Source of the DNA: Pseudomonas sp. Irchel 3E13 | Lineage (GTDB): Bacteria; Pseudomonadota; Gammaproteobacteria; Pseudomonadales; Pseudomonadaceae | Direction: 5' to 3' | Length of the DNA: 64,000 nt | Assembly: GCF_900187455.1 (NCBI RefSeq) | Contig: NZ_FYDX01000002.1 | Location: 62,001 to 126,000, forward strand | Shown here: one piece after another, positions 28,594-37,432 of the stretch | How positions within the stretch are numbered: the first letter of the stretch is position 1 | Layout of the letters: each line of letters starts with the position of its first letter | Made by a program: the position numbers and the translations under genes | Notes under the pieces: generated by a model | What the model was told of the DNA's origin: nothing | Database searches by the model: none | Seen by the model: only the letters and a program-made list of their open reading frames with translations

Positions 28594-29715
28594 ATGAGCG
28601 ACAGGGAACCGATTTTCGTGACCCAGCCCGCGCTTCCCGACCTGGAAGCCTTCATTCCCTACCTGCGGGAGATCTGGGACCGGCGCATGCTGACCAACGG
28701 CGGCCCGGTGCACCAGCGCCTCGAAGCCGCCCTGTGCGAGTACCTCGGTGTCGAGCACCTCTCGTTGTTCTGCAACGGCACTCAGGCACTGATTACCGCG
28801 GTGCAGGCGGCGGGGCTCAGCGGCGAAGTGATCACCACGCCCTACTCCTTCGTCGCCACGGCGCACTCCCTGCTGTGGAACAACCTCAAGCCGGTGTTCG
28901 TCGATATCGACCCCGACACGCTCAACCTCGACCCGGCGCGGATCGAGGCCGCGATTACCGACAAGACCACGGCGATCATGCCGGTGCACTGCTACGGCCA
29001 TCCGTGCGACAGCGGAGCGATTCGCCAGATCGCCGAGCGCCACGGCCTCAAGGTGATCTACGACGCCGCCCACGCCTTCGGTGTTCGCGACGATGCCGGC
29101 AGCCTGCTGCGGCACGGCGACCTGTCGGTGCTGAGTTTCCACGCCACCAAGGTCTTCAGCACCTTCGAAGGCGGCGCCATCGTCTGCCCCGACGAGGCGA
29201 CCAAACGTTATATCGACCAGTTGAAGAACTTCGGACTGTCCCGCGACGGCAGCACGGTGGAACACATCGGCAGCAACGGCAAGATGAGCGAAATCCACGC
29301 GGCCTTCGGCCTGCTGCAACTGGAGCATCTGCACGCGGCGCTGGACAAGCGCCGGCAGATCGACCAGCGCTACCGCAATGGCCTCGCCGGTGTCCCGGGC
29401 ATCCGCTGCATCGACGGGGTCGGCGAACACACCGGCAACCAGGCCTATTTCCCGATCCTGGTGGAACCGGCCTATCCGCTGGCGCGGGACGCCCTGTTCG
29501 AACACCTCGCCGCCCACAACATCCATGGCCGACGTTACTTCCAGCCGCTGATCAGCAGCCTGCCGATGTACTGCGACGCACCTTCGGCCAGCCCCGCCAA
29601 CCTGCCAGTGGCCAACCGGGTGGTGGAACAGGTGATCTGCCTGCCGATCTATCCGAACCTGGAACACGAAACGGTGGACTTCATCGTCAGCCTTATCGCC
29701 GGAGCCGCTGCATGA
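28594..29715 (+). CDS. DegT/DnrJ/EryC1/StrS-family sugar aminotransferase
   Basis: 373 residues from ATG 28594 (MSDREPIFVTQPALPDLE). The PLP lysine is in SFHATKVFSTFEGGAIV, and LFCNGTQALITA and YDAAHAFGV are present. These enzymes aminate keto sugars bound to nucleotide carriers, giving amino-deoxy sugars for O-antigen, flagellin or antibiotic glycans. It is 90 bp after the fusion glycosyltransferase and overlaps the WbqC gene by four bases, so it is part of an operon. The start is the least certain element. Confidence 0.87.
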   Translation: MSDREPIFVTQPALPDLEAFIPYLREIWDRRMLTNGGPVHQRLEAALCEYLGVEHLSLFCNGTQALITAVQAAGLSGEVITTPYSFVATAHSLLWNNLKPVFVDIDPDTLNLDPARIEAAITDKTTAIMPVHCYGHPCDSGAIRQIAERHGLKVIYDAAHAFGVRDDAGSLLRHGDLSVLSFHATKVFSTFEGGAIVCPDEATKRYIDQLKNFGLSRDGSTVEHIGSNGKMSEIHAAFGLLQLEHLHAALDKRRQIDQRYRNGLAGVPGIRCIDGVGEHTGNQAYFPILVEPAYPLARDALFEHLAAHNIHGRRYFQPLISSLPMYCDAPSASPANLPVANRVVEQVICLPIYPNLEHETVDFIVSLIAGAAA

Positions 29716-30413
29716 CCGCACTGGCGATCATGCAGCCGTACCTGTTTCCCTACATCGGCTACTGGCAACTCCTGCACGCGTCGGACTGCTTCGTGGTCTA
29801 CGACGACGTGAACTACATCAACCGTGGCTGGATCAACCGCAACCGGATCCTCATCAACGACGAGCCGGGCCTGATCACCCTGCCGCTGCTGCAGGCCTCG
29901 CAGAACCGCAAGATCCGCGACATCGAAATCGCACCCGCCGGGCAATGGCAACGGCGCCTGCTGCGCAGCATCGAAATGGCCTACCGCAAGGCGCCCTGTT
30001 TCGACGAGGTGTTTCCGCTGATCGAGCAGATCCTCAGCCACGAGGACAGCAACCTGGCCGGATTCCTTACCCACCAGTTGCGCACCCTCGCCGGCTTCAT
30101 GGGCCTGGAAACGCGGATCGTGTCCAGTAGCCAGATCTACCAAAACAGCCAGTTGGCGGCGCAGGCGCGGATCCTCGATATCTGTCGCCAGGAGCAGGCC
30201 ACGACCTATATCAACGCACAGGGCGGGCGCGCATTGTATGACCCGGCGGCGTTCACCGAAGCGGGCATCGACCTGCGCTTCATCGCCATGCGCGCGCGGC
30301 CCTACCGGCAGCGCGGCGAAGGCTTCACGCCGTACCTGTCGATCATCGATGCGTTGATGGAAGTCGGACCGGAAGGCATCAGGCCGCACCTGGCGGCCTT
30401 CGATTACCTCTGA
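29712..30413 (+). CDS. WbqC-family protein
   Basis: 233 residues, start MTALAIMQPYLFPYIGYWQL, the hallmark of the WbqC family. The ATG overlaps the aminotransferase stop (ATGA). WbqC-like proteins occur with DegT aminotransferases in O-antigen and flagellin glycan loci and are thought to N-acylate or otherwise modify the amino sugar; the mechanism is not established. It is the last plus-strand gene of this group. Confidence 0.87.
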   Translation: MTALAIMQPYLFPYIGYWQLLHASDCFVVYDDVNYINRGWINRNRILINDEPGLITLPLLQASQNRKIRDIEIAPAGQWQRRLLRSIEMAYRKAPCFDEVFPLIEQILSHEDSNLAGFLTHQLRTLAGFMGLETRIVSSSQIYQNSQLAAQARILDICRQEQATTYINAQGGRALYDPAAFTEAGIDLRFIAMRARPYRQRGEGFTPYLSIIDALMEVGPEGIRPHLAAFDYL

Positions 30414-30468
30414 GGTTCAGGCCAAAGACGCTCGCGCTCGAGCGCCACGATGGAGTTCCTGGTCGTCC

Positions 30469-31251
30469 TTACTTGATGGTGACAATACATTTGGAGGGGT
30501 ACAGCTCACACTTCTCCAGGATGTACTCGCTCGGCTGAAAGACTTCCTTGAAGGCAAGGGCCTCGCCAGGCGACTCCGGCCAGGTCAGCTCATCCATCAG
30601 CAATACGCTACCCGACACAAGATGCGGCTTGACCGCCGTCAGGGCGGCCAGGGTCGGTTCGTACAGACCCAAGTCAAAGTAGGCGAAGGCAACGATAGCC
30701 GAGGCATTGGTCCTGAAGTATTCCGGCGCGGTCCGGCACACGTCACCCTCTATCAGCGAGTGCACGCCACGCTTGTGACCGAGCACGTTATTACCTTCGT
30801 GGACCTGCAGCAGTTCGTTGAGATAGTCCTTGTAGCCAGCCTTGGTCGAATAAGAGTTTTCCACCCATACACCGCTCTCCTTGCGGTCTTTCTCCCCCGG
30901 CGCGGAATAGCCTTCAAACGTGTCGAAGCCGACGATCTGCCGCTGCTTGTTGAACGGTTCATACATCGCCCGAAGGTTTTCCAGCAGCACCAGATTCTGG
31001 CCGTACCAGGTACCGAACTCGCAGATCATCCCGGGGATGTGCTTGAAGCGCTTGTACAGGTCGCTGAGGACGATGAACTTCACCAACACCGAACTGCGGG
31101 TATACAAACCGATATTGAACAGCAGGTCATCATCGGACAGCGGACTGTTGAGGAACAGGTCGCGTAACTTGTCGCGGAAGGCGTATTGCAGGTCCGACGC
31201 GGTGGACTCGAGCTTGTAGACGTCGTCCTGGATATTCGAATTACTCATCAT
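30469..31251 (-). CDS. TylF/MycF-like O-methyltransferase
   Basis: 260 residues from the ATG at 31249-31251 (a second ATG follows directly). SAM-binding motif CEFGTWYGQNLVLLENL, acidic motif QIVGFDTFEGYS and FAYFDLGLYEPTLAAL match the TylF macrocin O-methyltransferase family, which methylates sugar hydroxyls. Its start overlaps the end of the beta-propeller gene upstream on the same strand. A glycan substrate is likely from context; the exact one is unknown. Confidence 0.75.
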   Translation of the reverse strand: MMSNSNIQDDVYKLESTASDLQYAFRDKLRDLFLNSPLSDDDLLFNIGLYTRSSVLVKFIVLSDLYKRFKHIPGMICEFGTWYGQNLVLLENLRAMYEPFNKQRQIVGFDTFEGYSAPGEKDRKESGVWVENSYSTKAGYKDYLNELLQVHEGNNVLGHKRGVHSLIEGDVCRTAPEYFRTNASAIVAFAYFDLGLYEPTLAALTAVKPHLVSGSVLLMDELTWPESPGEALAFKEVFQPSEYILEKCELYPSKCIVTIK

Positions 31252-32164
31252 CACTCCACAGCGCCAGGCCAAAGCCGCTGGTGCCGAAACGGTTGCCGTT
31301 GTACAGCATGTATTTGGTGCCTCCGGTCTCGAAGATGAACGGGTAGCAGGTCATCAACGAGTCCCAGCCTTCTTCCGATGGCAGGATGCCGTCATCGTCG
31401 AAGCGGGTCCAGCTCTTGCCGTCGACGGACTCGGCGTAGCGGATGCGGTAGGAGCCGGCGCCGTTGCGGAAGTCCTCCGACGCCCGCGAGCAGTACCACA
31501 TCTTGAACAGGCCGTTTTCCTTGATCACGCAGGGGCGGGAGAAGGCTTCGGTGGGGAAGCGCGACTCCAGGCATGGCTCGGGCAAACGGGTGTATTCGTA
31601 GCCGTCCTTCGACTCGGCGTACTTGATCACGTACAGCGGCTCATACTTGCCGTTGACCTCCAGCCAGCGGGTGCCGGAGACGTACCACATCTTCCACAGC
31701 CCCTCGTCGTACAGCACGGTGGGCGTCACGGCCAGGTAAGGCTCGGTGGCGGTACGGTCCATGATCGGCCCTTCGAACAGTTTCTCGAAGTGCAGCCCGT
31801 CGTCATCGGAGACCGCAACGCCCATGGCATTGTGGTACGGCACCGTCAGACGCTGGTTCCAGCCGCTGTAGTACAGGTAGGTACGACCGTCCTTCTTCAC
31901 CGCGTAGCTGGGCATCACCCCTTCGTCGTCGAAGGTGCCGGGCAGGCCGAAACCGAGGCACGGCTCGCGGTGGCGGGCGACGACCTTGCGCGGGTCCTGC
32001 TTGTCCAGGTCGACCGCGTAACACAGGCTTTTCCCCGCGGCATTGCGGGTGGAAATGAACACCCGTATGACATCGTCCAGCACCAGTGCCGTCGGCACCT
32101 GGGCATGGGAGCCGACCCAGTCGATATCGGGGTCGAAGGTTCTACCGAGTTTTTTCCAGGCCAT
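31241..32164 (-). CDS. Five-bladed beta-propeller glycosidase-like protein (GH43/GH130-like)
   Basis: 307 residues with repeated blades such as TYLYYSGWNQ, LWKMWYVSGTRW, LFKMWYCSRAS and TKYMLYNGNRFG. The recurring [WY]xxWY and YxG elements are typical of GH43/GH32/GH130-type five-bladed propellers. No signal peptide is present, so it acts in the cytosol, perhaps as a glycoside phosphorylase or transferase in glycan synthesis. Catalytic residues were not assigned. It is third in the direction of transcription from the acyltransferase gene at 32824. Confidence 0.65.
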   Translation of the reverse strand: MAWKKLGRTFDPDIDWVGSHAQVPTALVLDDVIRVFISTRNAAGKSLCYAVDLDKQDPRKVVARHREPCLGFGLPGTFDDEGVMPSYAVKKDGRTYLYYSGWNQRLTVPYHNAMGVAVSDDDGLHFEKLFEGPIMDRTATEPYLAVTPTVLYDEGLWKMWYVSGTRWLEVNGKYEPLYVIKYAESKDGYEYTRLPEPCLESRFPTEAFSRPCVIKENGLFKMWYCSRASEDFRNGAGSYRIRYAESVDGKSWTRFDDDGILPSEEGWDSLMTCYPFIFETGGTKYMLYNGNRFGTSGFGLALWSDDE

Positions 32165-32167
32165 GTT

Positions 32168-32824
32168 CTAAAAATCCAGTTCCTGACTGCTTTTGACCGC
32201 CCGTGCGGGCGCGCCGATATACAACTGCCAGGGTTGCGTGTCTTTGGAAATCAATGCGCCCATGGCGACACAGGTGCCTTCGCCGATGGTGCAATTGTTG
32301 GTGATGGTTGCGTTGACCCCGAACCATGAATAGGCGTTGACCAGACAGTGCCCGGAGAGGACCACATGGGAGGCGAAGAACACATGGTCCTTGATCTCGC
32401 CATGATGACCAATGTGGTTGCCACTCCACATCACCACGTTGTTGCCGATCGTCGTGAACGGCTGCAGGGTGTTGTCTTCGAGGATGAAGCAGTTCTCGCC
32501 GATGACATTGTCATTGACCGTGGCATTCGGGCTGACATACGAAATGAAGTCATAGCCCTTGTCCTTGCCCTGGATATAGACCGACTCGCGCAGACGGTTC
32601 ATCTTGCGTCCGGTCATGGGGGCGAAGAGCTTGTATTCGGTACTCGGGAAATAGTCTTGGAGGGATTCGAACGGCACTACTGGCAGCCCTTCGAATAACT
32701 TCGACTCCGGGATATAACGCTCATTCACGGTGAACGCGACGACTTCCACCGTGGGGTCTTTTTTCAGGTAGTAATGCGCCAGTTGCGCGGTATCCAGAAC
32801 CCCGAAAATCACAACTTTCTGCAT
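32168..32824 (-). CDS. NeuD/PglD-like sugar acyltransferase (left-handed beta-helix)
   Basis: 218 residues from the ATG at 32822-32824 with GGAG upstream. An N-terminal Rossmann-like segment (KVVIFGVLDTAQLAHYYLKK) is followed by hexapeptide repeats (ATVNDNVIGENCFI, TIGNNVVMWSGNHIGHHGEI, TITNNCTIGEGTCVAMGALI). This is the two-part architecture of NeuD/PglD enzymes that acetylate amino sugars with acetyl-CoA. The catalytic His is probably in GNHIGHHG. It is three bases upstream of the propeller gene and begins the three-gene minus-strand unit. Confidence 0.82.
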   Translation of the reverse strand: MQKVVIFGVLDTAQLAHYYLKKDPTVEVVAFTVNERYIPESKLFEGLPVVPFESLQDYFPSTEYKLFAPMTGRKMNRLRESVYIQGKDKGYDFISYVSPNATVNDNVIGENCFILEDNTLQPFTTIGNNVVMWSGNHIGHHGEIKDHVFFASHVVLSGHCLVNAYSWFGVNATITNNCTIGEGTCVAMGALISKDTQPWQLYIGAPARAVKSSQELDF

Positions 32825-32940
32825 CGTGGTCTCCAAGGTCTTCAAAAATGAGTCAGGTCAAAAGGGCCTGTGTAACGGGCTGTGTATACTGCGCCCACCT
32901 TAACATTGTCACTGGTGTAACGAGATAGGACTCCGGGCAG

Positions 32941-33786
32941 ATGGGCAAGATTCTTGATCAAGGTCAAATCCGCTTTTACAAGGAAAACGGCTATCTGGTG
33001 GCGGAGGATATTTTCGACCCGCGGCACCTCGATGAAACGCTGGAGCACTTCAGCCTTTCGTTCGCCCAACAACTGGAGCGCCTGTCGCTGCCCGTCGCAA
33101 GCGGGCCGACCCTGGACGCACTGCACCAGAACATGGCCGCTCTGCTGAGCGCCAACACTGCGCTGTACCTCGCCACCCTGCGCATGTGCTCGAAACTTTA
33201 TGGTGTCTATCGCCTGATGGCCGCCGAGCGCCTGCGCGATGCCACCGCCGACCTGGGCATCAGCACCCCGCTGTTCCAGACCACCCCGGTGCTGCACCTG
33301 ATGTCGAAACGGCTGGTTATCCCCGGCGGCTACCAGGGCTTCGATGCCCATCAGGACTGGACCTCGGTACAAGGCAGCCTGGACACCATCACTACCTGGA
33401 TTCCGTTCATGGATATCGACGCCAGGCTGTTCACCATGGAAGTGGTCCCGAAAAGTCATGTGCAGGGGCTGCTCAGCGGCGCGCAGGAACAACATGTGCT
33501 GCGGGTCGACGACCGGCATTTCAACGACGAAGACTTCATACCTGTCTGTGTCGGCAAGGGCGGCGTGTGCTTGATGTCGAATTTCACCATTCATCGCTCT
33601 TCGCGCGAAGGCGACGAGCGTATCCGGATTTCCATCAGCGGCCGTTACGAAAACGCCAGCGAGCGGACGTTCATCGAACGCGAGTATCCATTCACTCAGC
33701 ACAAGTCGATGCAGCGTGGTTTCATTACTGAGGACTTCCCGAGCGTCGAGCAAGTGCGCGACACCTACTCCACCGAGAACACCTGA
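32941..33786 (+). CDS. Phytanoyl-CoA dioxygenase (PhyH)-family protein
   Basis: 281 residues. The 2OG-Fe(II) site is visible: FDAHQDW (about residues 135-141; His and Asp) and FTIHRSSREGDERIRISI (distal His and 2OG arginine). PhyH proteins hydroxylate small molecules and are common in secondary metabolism and glycan loci. The stop codon overlaps by one base the start of the following SGNH-like gene. It is divergent from the acyltransferase unit. Confidence 0.82.
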   Translation: MGKILDQGQIRFYKENGYLVAEDIFDPRHLDETLEHFSLSFAQQLERLSLPVASGPTLDALHQNMAALLSANTALYLATLRMCSKLYGVYRLMAAERLRDATADLGISTPLFQTTPVLHLMSKRLVIPGGYQGFDAHQDWTSVQGSLDTITTWIPFMDIDARLFTMEVVPKSHVQGLLSGAQEQHVLRVDDRHFNDEDFIPVCVGKGGVCLMSNFTIHRSSREGDERIRISISGRYENASERTFIEREYPFTQHKSMQRGFITEDFPSVEQVRDTYSTENT

Positions 33787-34625
33787 TGGACAACAGCAAT
33801 CCCTTCCCAGGCCTGATCGCCTATTTCGCCGCCAAGCGGACGATGTTCCAACGGGAAAAACACAGCATCACCCGCCTCGCCCTCGGATCCTCCCACGGCG
33901 ACTTCGCGTTCGATCCTGCGTATTGCCCCGGCGCGTTCAACCTGTGCAGCCGCTCCCAGGATTTTCGCCACTCCCTGGCGCTTTACCAATACGCCGCCAG
34001 CCAGGCACCAAACCTGAATACGCTGATCGTTTTCTATTCTCTGTTTTCGCCCGGTAACGTGCTGGAACAATCACCCAGCGAAAAGACTCTCGCACCGCTG
34101 ATGAACGAAGTGTTCCGGCTTGGGCAACGCTATGACGATGCGCAACTGATGGAGATTGCTGCCCAACTGGAAGGCAGGTTGGAGGCAATCGACGACACAC
34201 TCGGCGGGAAGTCCGGTTTTTTGCCGCAACACCAGAAAGGCTTCATGCCAGCAGACTACAGCGTGCAACAGCGGGTCGAGGATCACCTGCGGCTCAACCG
34301 CAAGGAAGATGGCAATCAGTACCTGGCTCAGTTGCTGATGCTGGCCGCCGAACGCGGTCACCGGGTGCTCCTGGTGATTCCACCGATGCACCGCGATTAC
34401 CAGGCCGTCGCCGGCCCGGACTCGCCCCATCTGTTCCGCGGCGCGTTCGAATTGCAGCAGCTGATGGACTGCCTGCGCCCCGGCTTCAACATGAACATCC
34501 TCGACTGCTACGCCGACGCTGACTTCGTCGACGAACACTTTGGCGACTACGACCATCTGCTACCTGAGGGCGATGGTGCCCCGCTCCTGTCGACGAAGAT
34601 CACCGAAGCCCTTGCAGCGTCCTGA
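33786..34625 (+). CDS. SGNH-like hypothetical protein
   Basis: 279 residues without signal peptide or membrane helix. LALGSSHGDFAFDP near the N-terminus looks like the nucleophile block of SGNH/GDSL-type proteins (GxSxG replaced by GSSH), and DYDHLLPEGDGA near the C-terminus could carry the catalytic Asp and His. It overlaps the PhyH gene by one base. I recognise no closer family. A role in removing or adding an acyl group on a surface glycan would fit but is inference. Confidence 0.5.
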   Translation: MDNSNPFPGLIAYFAAKRTMFQREKHSITRLALGSSHGDFAFDPAYCPGAFNLCSRSQDFRHSLALYQYAASQAPNLNTLIVFYSLFSPGNVLEQSPSEKTLAPLMNEVFRLGQRYDDAQLMEIAAQLEGRLEAIDDTLGGKSGFLPQHQKGFMPADYSVQQRVEDHLRLNRKEDGNQYLAQLLMLAAERGHRVLLVIPPMHRDYQAVAGPDSPHLFRGAFELQQLMDCLRPGFNMNILDCYADADFVDEHFGDYDHLLPEGDGAPLLSTKITEALAAS

Positions 34626-34665
34626 TCGACGTACGGTATACCGGGTATGGCTGGACAAGTCGCCG

Positions 34666-34696
34666 GCCTGCCAATACCGCCAACTTAGGCAGGCCC
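34666..34696 (+). terminator. Hairpin after the PhyH/SGNH-like unit
   Basis: GGCCTGCC and its complement GGCAGGCC with a fifteen-base loop, 40 bases after the stop of the SGNH-like gene. There is no T-run. The remaining bases to 34886 hold no gene that I can support. Confidence 0.45.
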
Positions 34697-34886
34697 AACC
34701 GTAGGCGGTGCAATACACGGGAGTGGAGTCGGGGGAGATTCGCCGGACAGTGCGCGAGCACTAAGTGATTTTTGACTGATGCCGGGCGGGTATGCACCAT
34801 GGAATGGCGCAATGTGGACTGAAGCCTCCAGTCATGTGCAGAGCATGTTTACTTGTCTGCACATGAACGGTTTCCCCGGCTACTTG

Positions 34887-35294
34887 TTAGTTGACCGTTT
34901 GAATCTGTATTACTGCCGTTCCTGTGTTATTGGAGCAACCGTCGTCGCCAACATAGGCCGCGAGTTCCATGGTGGCTTGAGTCATGTCGACCACAGTCGG
35001 TTTGGCTGTGACCACCGTGCCCCACCGAGCGCTCCCCCAGCCGCCCTGCAAGAATACCGTGTCGATCAGACAGCCCGCCGACAGATCGCCGTTTGAACAA
35101 CTCATGTCATTCGATATCAGCGAAAAAACATAGCGGCCCGGCGCAAGTGGAATTCTTACCGCCGCACCGCCTGCTGTCGGTCCAAATGGACTGGAAATAC
35201 AATTGCTATTGGCGTTGATCGTGACAGAGGTCGCAGCAACACACGCCAAAGGAGCGGCGAAGACGAGAGCTGCAGTGAGAAGCTTTGCGTACAT
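34887..35294 (-). CDS. Small secreted protein of unknown function
   Basis: 135 residues with a clear signal peptide (about 1-20, MYAKLLTAALVFAAPLACVA). The mature part of about 115 residues contains four cysteines (CISS, MSCSNG, AGCLID, DGCSNN) that could form two disulfides, and alternates Thr/Val/Ile as in a beta-sandwich. An AAGGA ribosome-binding site precedes the ATG. It stands alone on the minus strand. I recognise no family. Confidence 0.6.
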   Translation of the reverse strand: MYAKLLTAALVFAAPLACVAATSVTINANSNCISSPFGPTAGGAAVRIPLAPGRYVFSLISNDMSCSNGDLSAGCLIDTVFLQGGWGSARWGTVVTAKPTVVDMTQATMELAAYVGDDGCSNNTGTAVIQIQTVN

Positions 35295-35501
35295 TAATTA
35301 CATCCTTTCAAAAAATGTAGGTGATGGGTAATTCCATCAAGCGGAACATCATGATTCCGGCGTTGACCAGCAACTGGCTGACTTGTCGGTGAGTAACCCT
35401 CATCAGCACAGGAGCTGCGCTAATTTATCGCAGCGGACAGGGGAATGAAAAGCAAGGTTTCGGTGAACCGGCGTTTTTCAACGAGGTCTTCCCGCACTCA
35501 G

Positions 35502-36359
35502 TCAGGCTCCAACTTTGCGCTCGCGCAGGGTCAGCCAGGTCGTCGCGCCGACGATTACCGCGATGCCCAGCAGCTCATTGCCAGCCGGAACATCGGCCCA
35601 GACCAGGAATCCGATCAGGCTGGCAAAGACCAGGGTCGAGTACTCGAAGGGTGCTATCAGTGTGGCGGGCGCATTCTGGTAGGCGAACGTCAGCAGAATC
35701 TGCGCCGCGCCGCCCAGCAACCCGATCGCCACCAGCACCGGCAACTCCTCCAGGGAAGGCACGACGCTGTCGAACCATAGCGACAACGCCCCCGCTACAG
35801 CCCCGAACACCGTGAAGTAAAACGCCACCGCACTGCCCTTTTCTTCACCGGACATGGTGCGGATGGAAAGCAGGGCGGCGGCCGTGGCCACAGCGCCCGC
35901 CAGAGCGACCAGCACACCCGGCTCGACACTGCCCGCGCCCGGCAGCACGATGAGATAGACACCGAGAAAACCGCACAGCAAAGACAGCCATCTGCCACGG
36001 CTGACCGACTCGCCGAGAAACAACATTGCAAACAGGCCGATGAACAGAGGCGCCGTGTACGTCAGCGCGGTGGCCGTGGCCAATGGCAACAAACCCACTG
36101 CGGCGAAACAAAGCACCTGCGAAGCGGTGCCGAAGGTACAGCGGCGCAAATGTGCCCCGACATTGCGGGTACGCAGAGCCCCCCACTCCCCGAGCAAGTG
36201 GATCAACAGGAGGATAGGGATCAAGGCGAACAGATTACGTACGAACAGGATCTGTCCCACCGGATAATCCTGTCCCAGGCCCTTGATCAAGCCGTACATC
36301 CCGGCAATCAACAGCGCTGAAACCAGCTTGCAGATAATCGCGCGCCTGACCGCACTCAT
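35502..36359 (-). CDS. EamA/DMT-family transporter coupled to an opine dehydrogenase
   Basis: 285 residues, about ten membrane helices, two EamA repeats. It begins MSAVRRAIICKLVSALLIAG, and its ATG overlaps the stop of the opine dehydrogenase gene by four bases (36356-36359). Translational coupling suggests that the transporter exports the dehydrogenase product, as in the CntM-CntI pair of pseudopaline systems in P. aeruginosa. The substrate is inferred from this link only. Confidence 0.85.
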   Translation of the reverse strand: MSAVRRAIICKLVSALLIAGMYGLIKGLGQDYPVGQILFVRNLFALIPILLLIHLLGEWGALRTRNVGAHLRRCTFGTASQVLCFAAVGLLPLATATALTYTAPLFIGLFAMLFLGESVSRGRWLSLLCGFLGVYLIVLPGAGSVEPGVLVALAGAVATAAALLSIRTMSGEEKGSAVAFYFTVFGAVAGALSLWFDSVVPSLEELPVLVAIGLLGGAAQILLTFAYQNAPATLIAPFEYSTLVFASLIGFLVWADVPAGNELLGIAVIVGATTWLTLRERKVGA

Positions 36360-37432
36360 AGCGCTGCGCTTTCCGCTCCGACACTGGCGAGAATGTCGTC
36401 CCGCGAGACGTTCTCCAGGCCAAGAGCGCGAAGATTACGGCCTTGGGCCAGGTAATCGGTGTTGTTGACCGCGGAGGCCAGCCGAATGATCGAGCCAATC
36501 ATCGAACAGTCCACCCCAATCTGCTGACCCAACTCGAACCAGGGCACCAGCACATAGGGAACATCCTGGGAAACGAAGCGATGACGCATATGGTCCGGCG
36601 CCATGTGCAAGGCATTGTGCTCAGGCGAATTACTGGCGAACTCGTTGAAACTGGTGAATGAACGGCCATAAAAACCATTGAGAATGTCCACCACTGAGCG
36701 GGTGTGCAGACCAAAACCACGTGCGATACCTTGCCGCTCCTGATCGAGTTGTTCGGCCACCTTGCCGACCGAGGCCGATATACCTTCCCGGTAGAAGTAG
36801 AAGTTTCCGCCAGAAGTTTCGATCCAGCCCGCGTTCATTAACGCCGGTACCGGATGAATGACACCGGTAACGCAGGAGAGCCCGATTTCCAGCACATTGT
36901 CCCGCCAGTCCAGTGGCATCGGAAATAACGCCTCGATATCGCGCCGGACAGTTGCATCAAGCGCCACCGGCAGGGAAGCGACGGGAAGAAGCTTCTTTAT
37001 TCCCGTAATACGCACATGGCCGCCATCAAAGCGCGAGGCATAGGGAGATGTACTGGTTTCAATGATTGCCCTGGCATTCAGTTTGCCTCGTGCGACGAGA
37101 CTAAAGAAGTTGCCGGTAATACAAATGACAACATGCCGGCTCAAATCGAATTCAGCCAATTCATCGATGATGGTCATATGGCCATAAGCAGGAACAGTAA
37201 CAACAAGATAGCGGGAGAACGCCAGGGCCTCGGCCATGGACGTGCTCAACCGCGGCTGAACACGACTATCGGGCGCCAAGGACGAGGTCAATCCACCTGC
37301 GGCCTCGATACTATCGAGATTGCCACTGTGTTGTGGATGCGCATATAACAGCGTATCAATATCGCGATGGGAGAGATCTGCGACAAAGGCACAGCCACAG
37401 TGTCCTGCGCCGAGAATGGAAACAGCAGTCAT
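36356..37432 (-). CDS. NAD/NADP octopine/nopaline dehydrogenase-family protein
   Basis: 358 residues from the ATG at 37430-37432. N-terminal Rossmann motif VSILGAGHCGCAFVADLS. The C-terminal opine dehydrogenase domain has the conserved VIHPVPALMNAGWIE block followed by FYREGISASVGKVAEQLDQE. Such enzymes reductively condense an amino acid with a keto acid, giving opines. A longer frame to 37546 has no start signal. It is the first gene of a two-gene unit with an EamA exporter; the nicotianamine-synthase-like partner known from metallophore loci is absent here. Confidence 0.85.
   Translation of the reverse strand: MTAVSILGAGHCGCAFVADLSHRDIDTLLYAHPQHSGNLDSIEAAGGLTSSLAPDSRVQPRLSTSMAEALAFSRYLVVTVPAYGHMTIIDELAEFDLSRHVVICITGNFFSLVARGKLNARAIIETSTSPYASRFDGGHVRITGIKKLLPVASLPVALDATVRRDIEALFPMPLDWRDNVLEIGLSCVTGVIHPVPALMNAGWIETSGGNFYFYREGISASVGKVAEQLDQERQGIARGFGLHTRSVVDILNGFYGRSFTSFNEFASNSPEHNALHMAPDHMRHRFVSQDVPYVLVPWFELGQQIGVDCSMIGSIIRLASAVNNTDYLAQGRNLRALGLENVSRDDILASVGAESAAL

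Noticed and set aside
27085..29721. Very long minus-strand ORF opposite the glycan genes
   Set aside because: Shadow of GC-rich plus-strand genes; low-complexity composition rich in Val, Arg, Gln and His and no recognisable motif.
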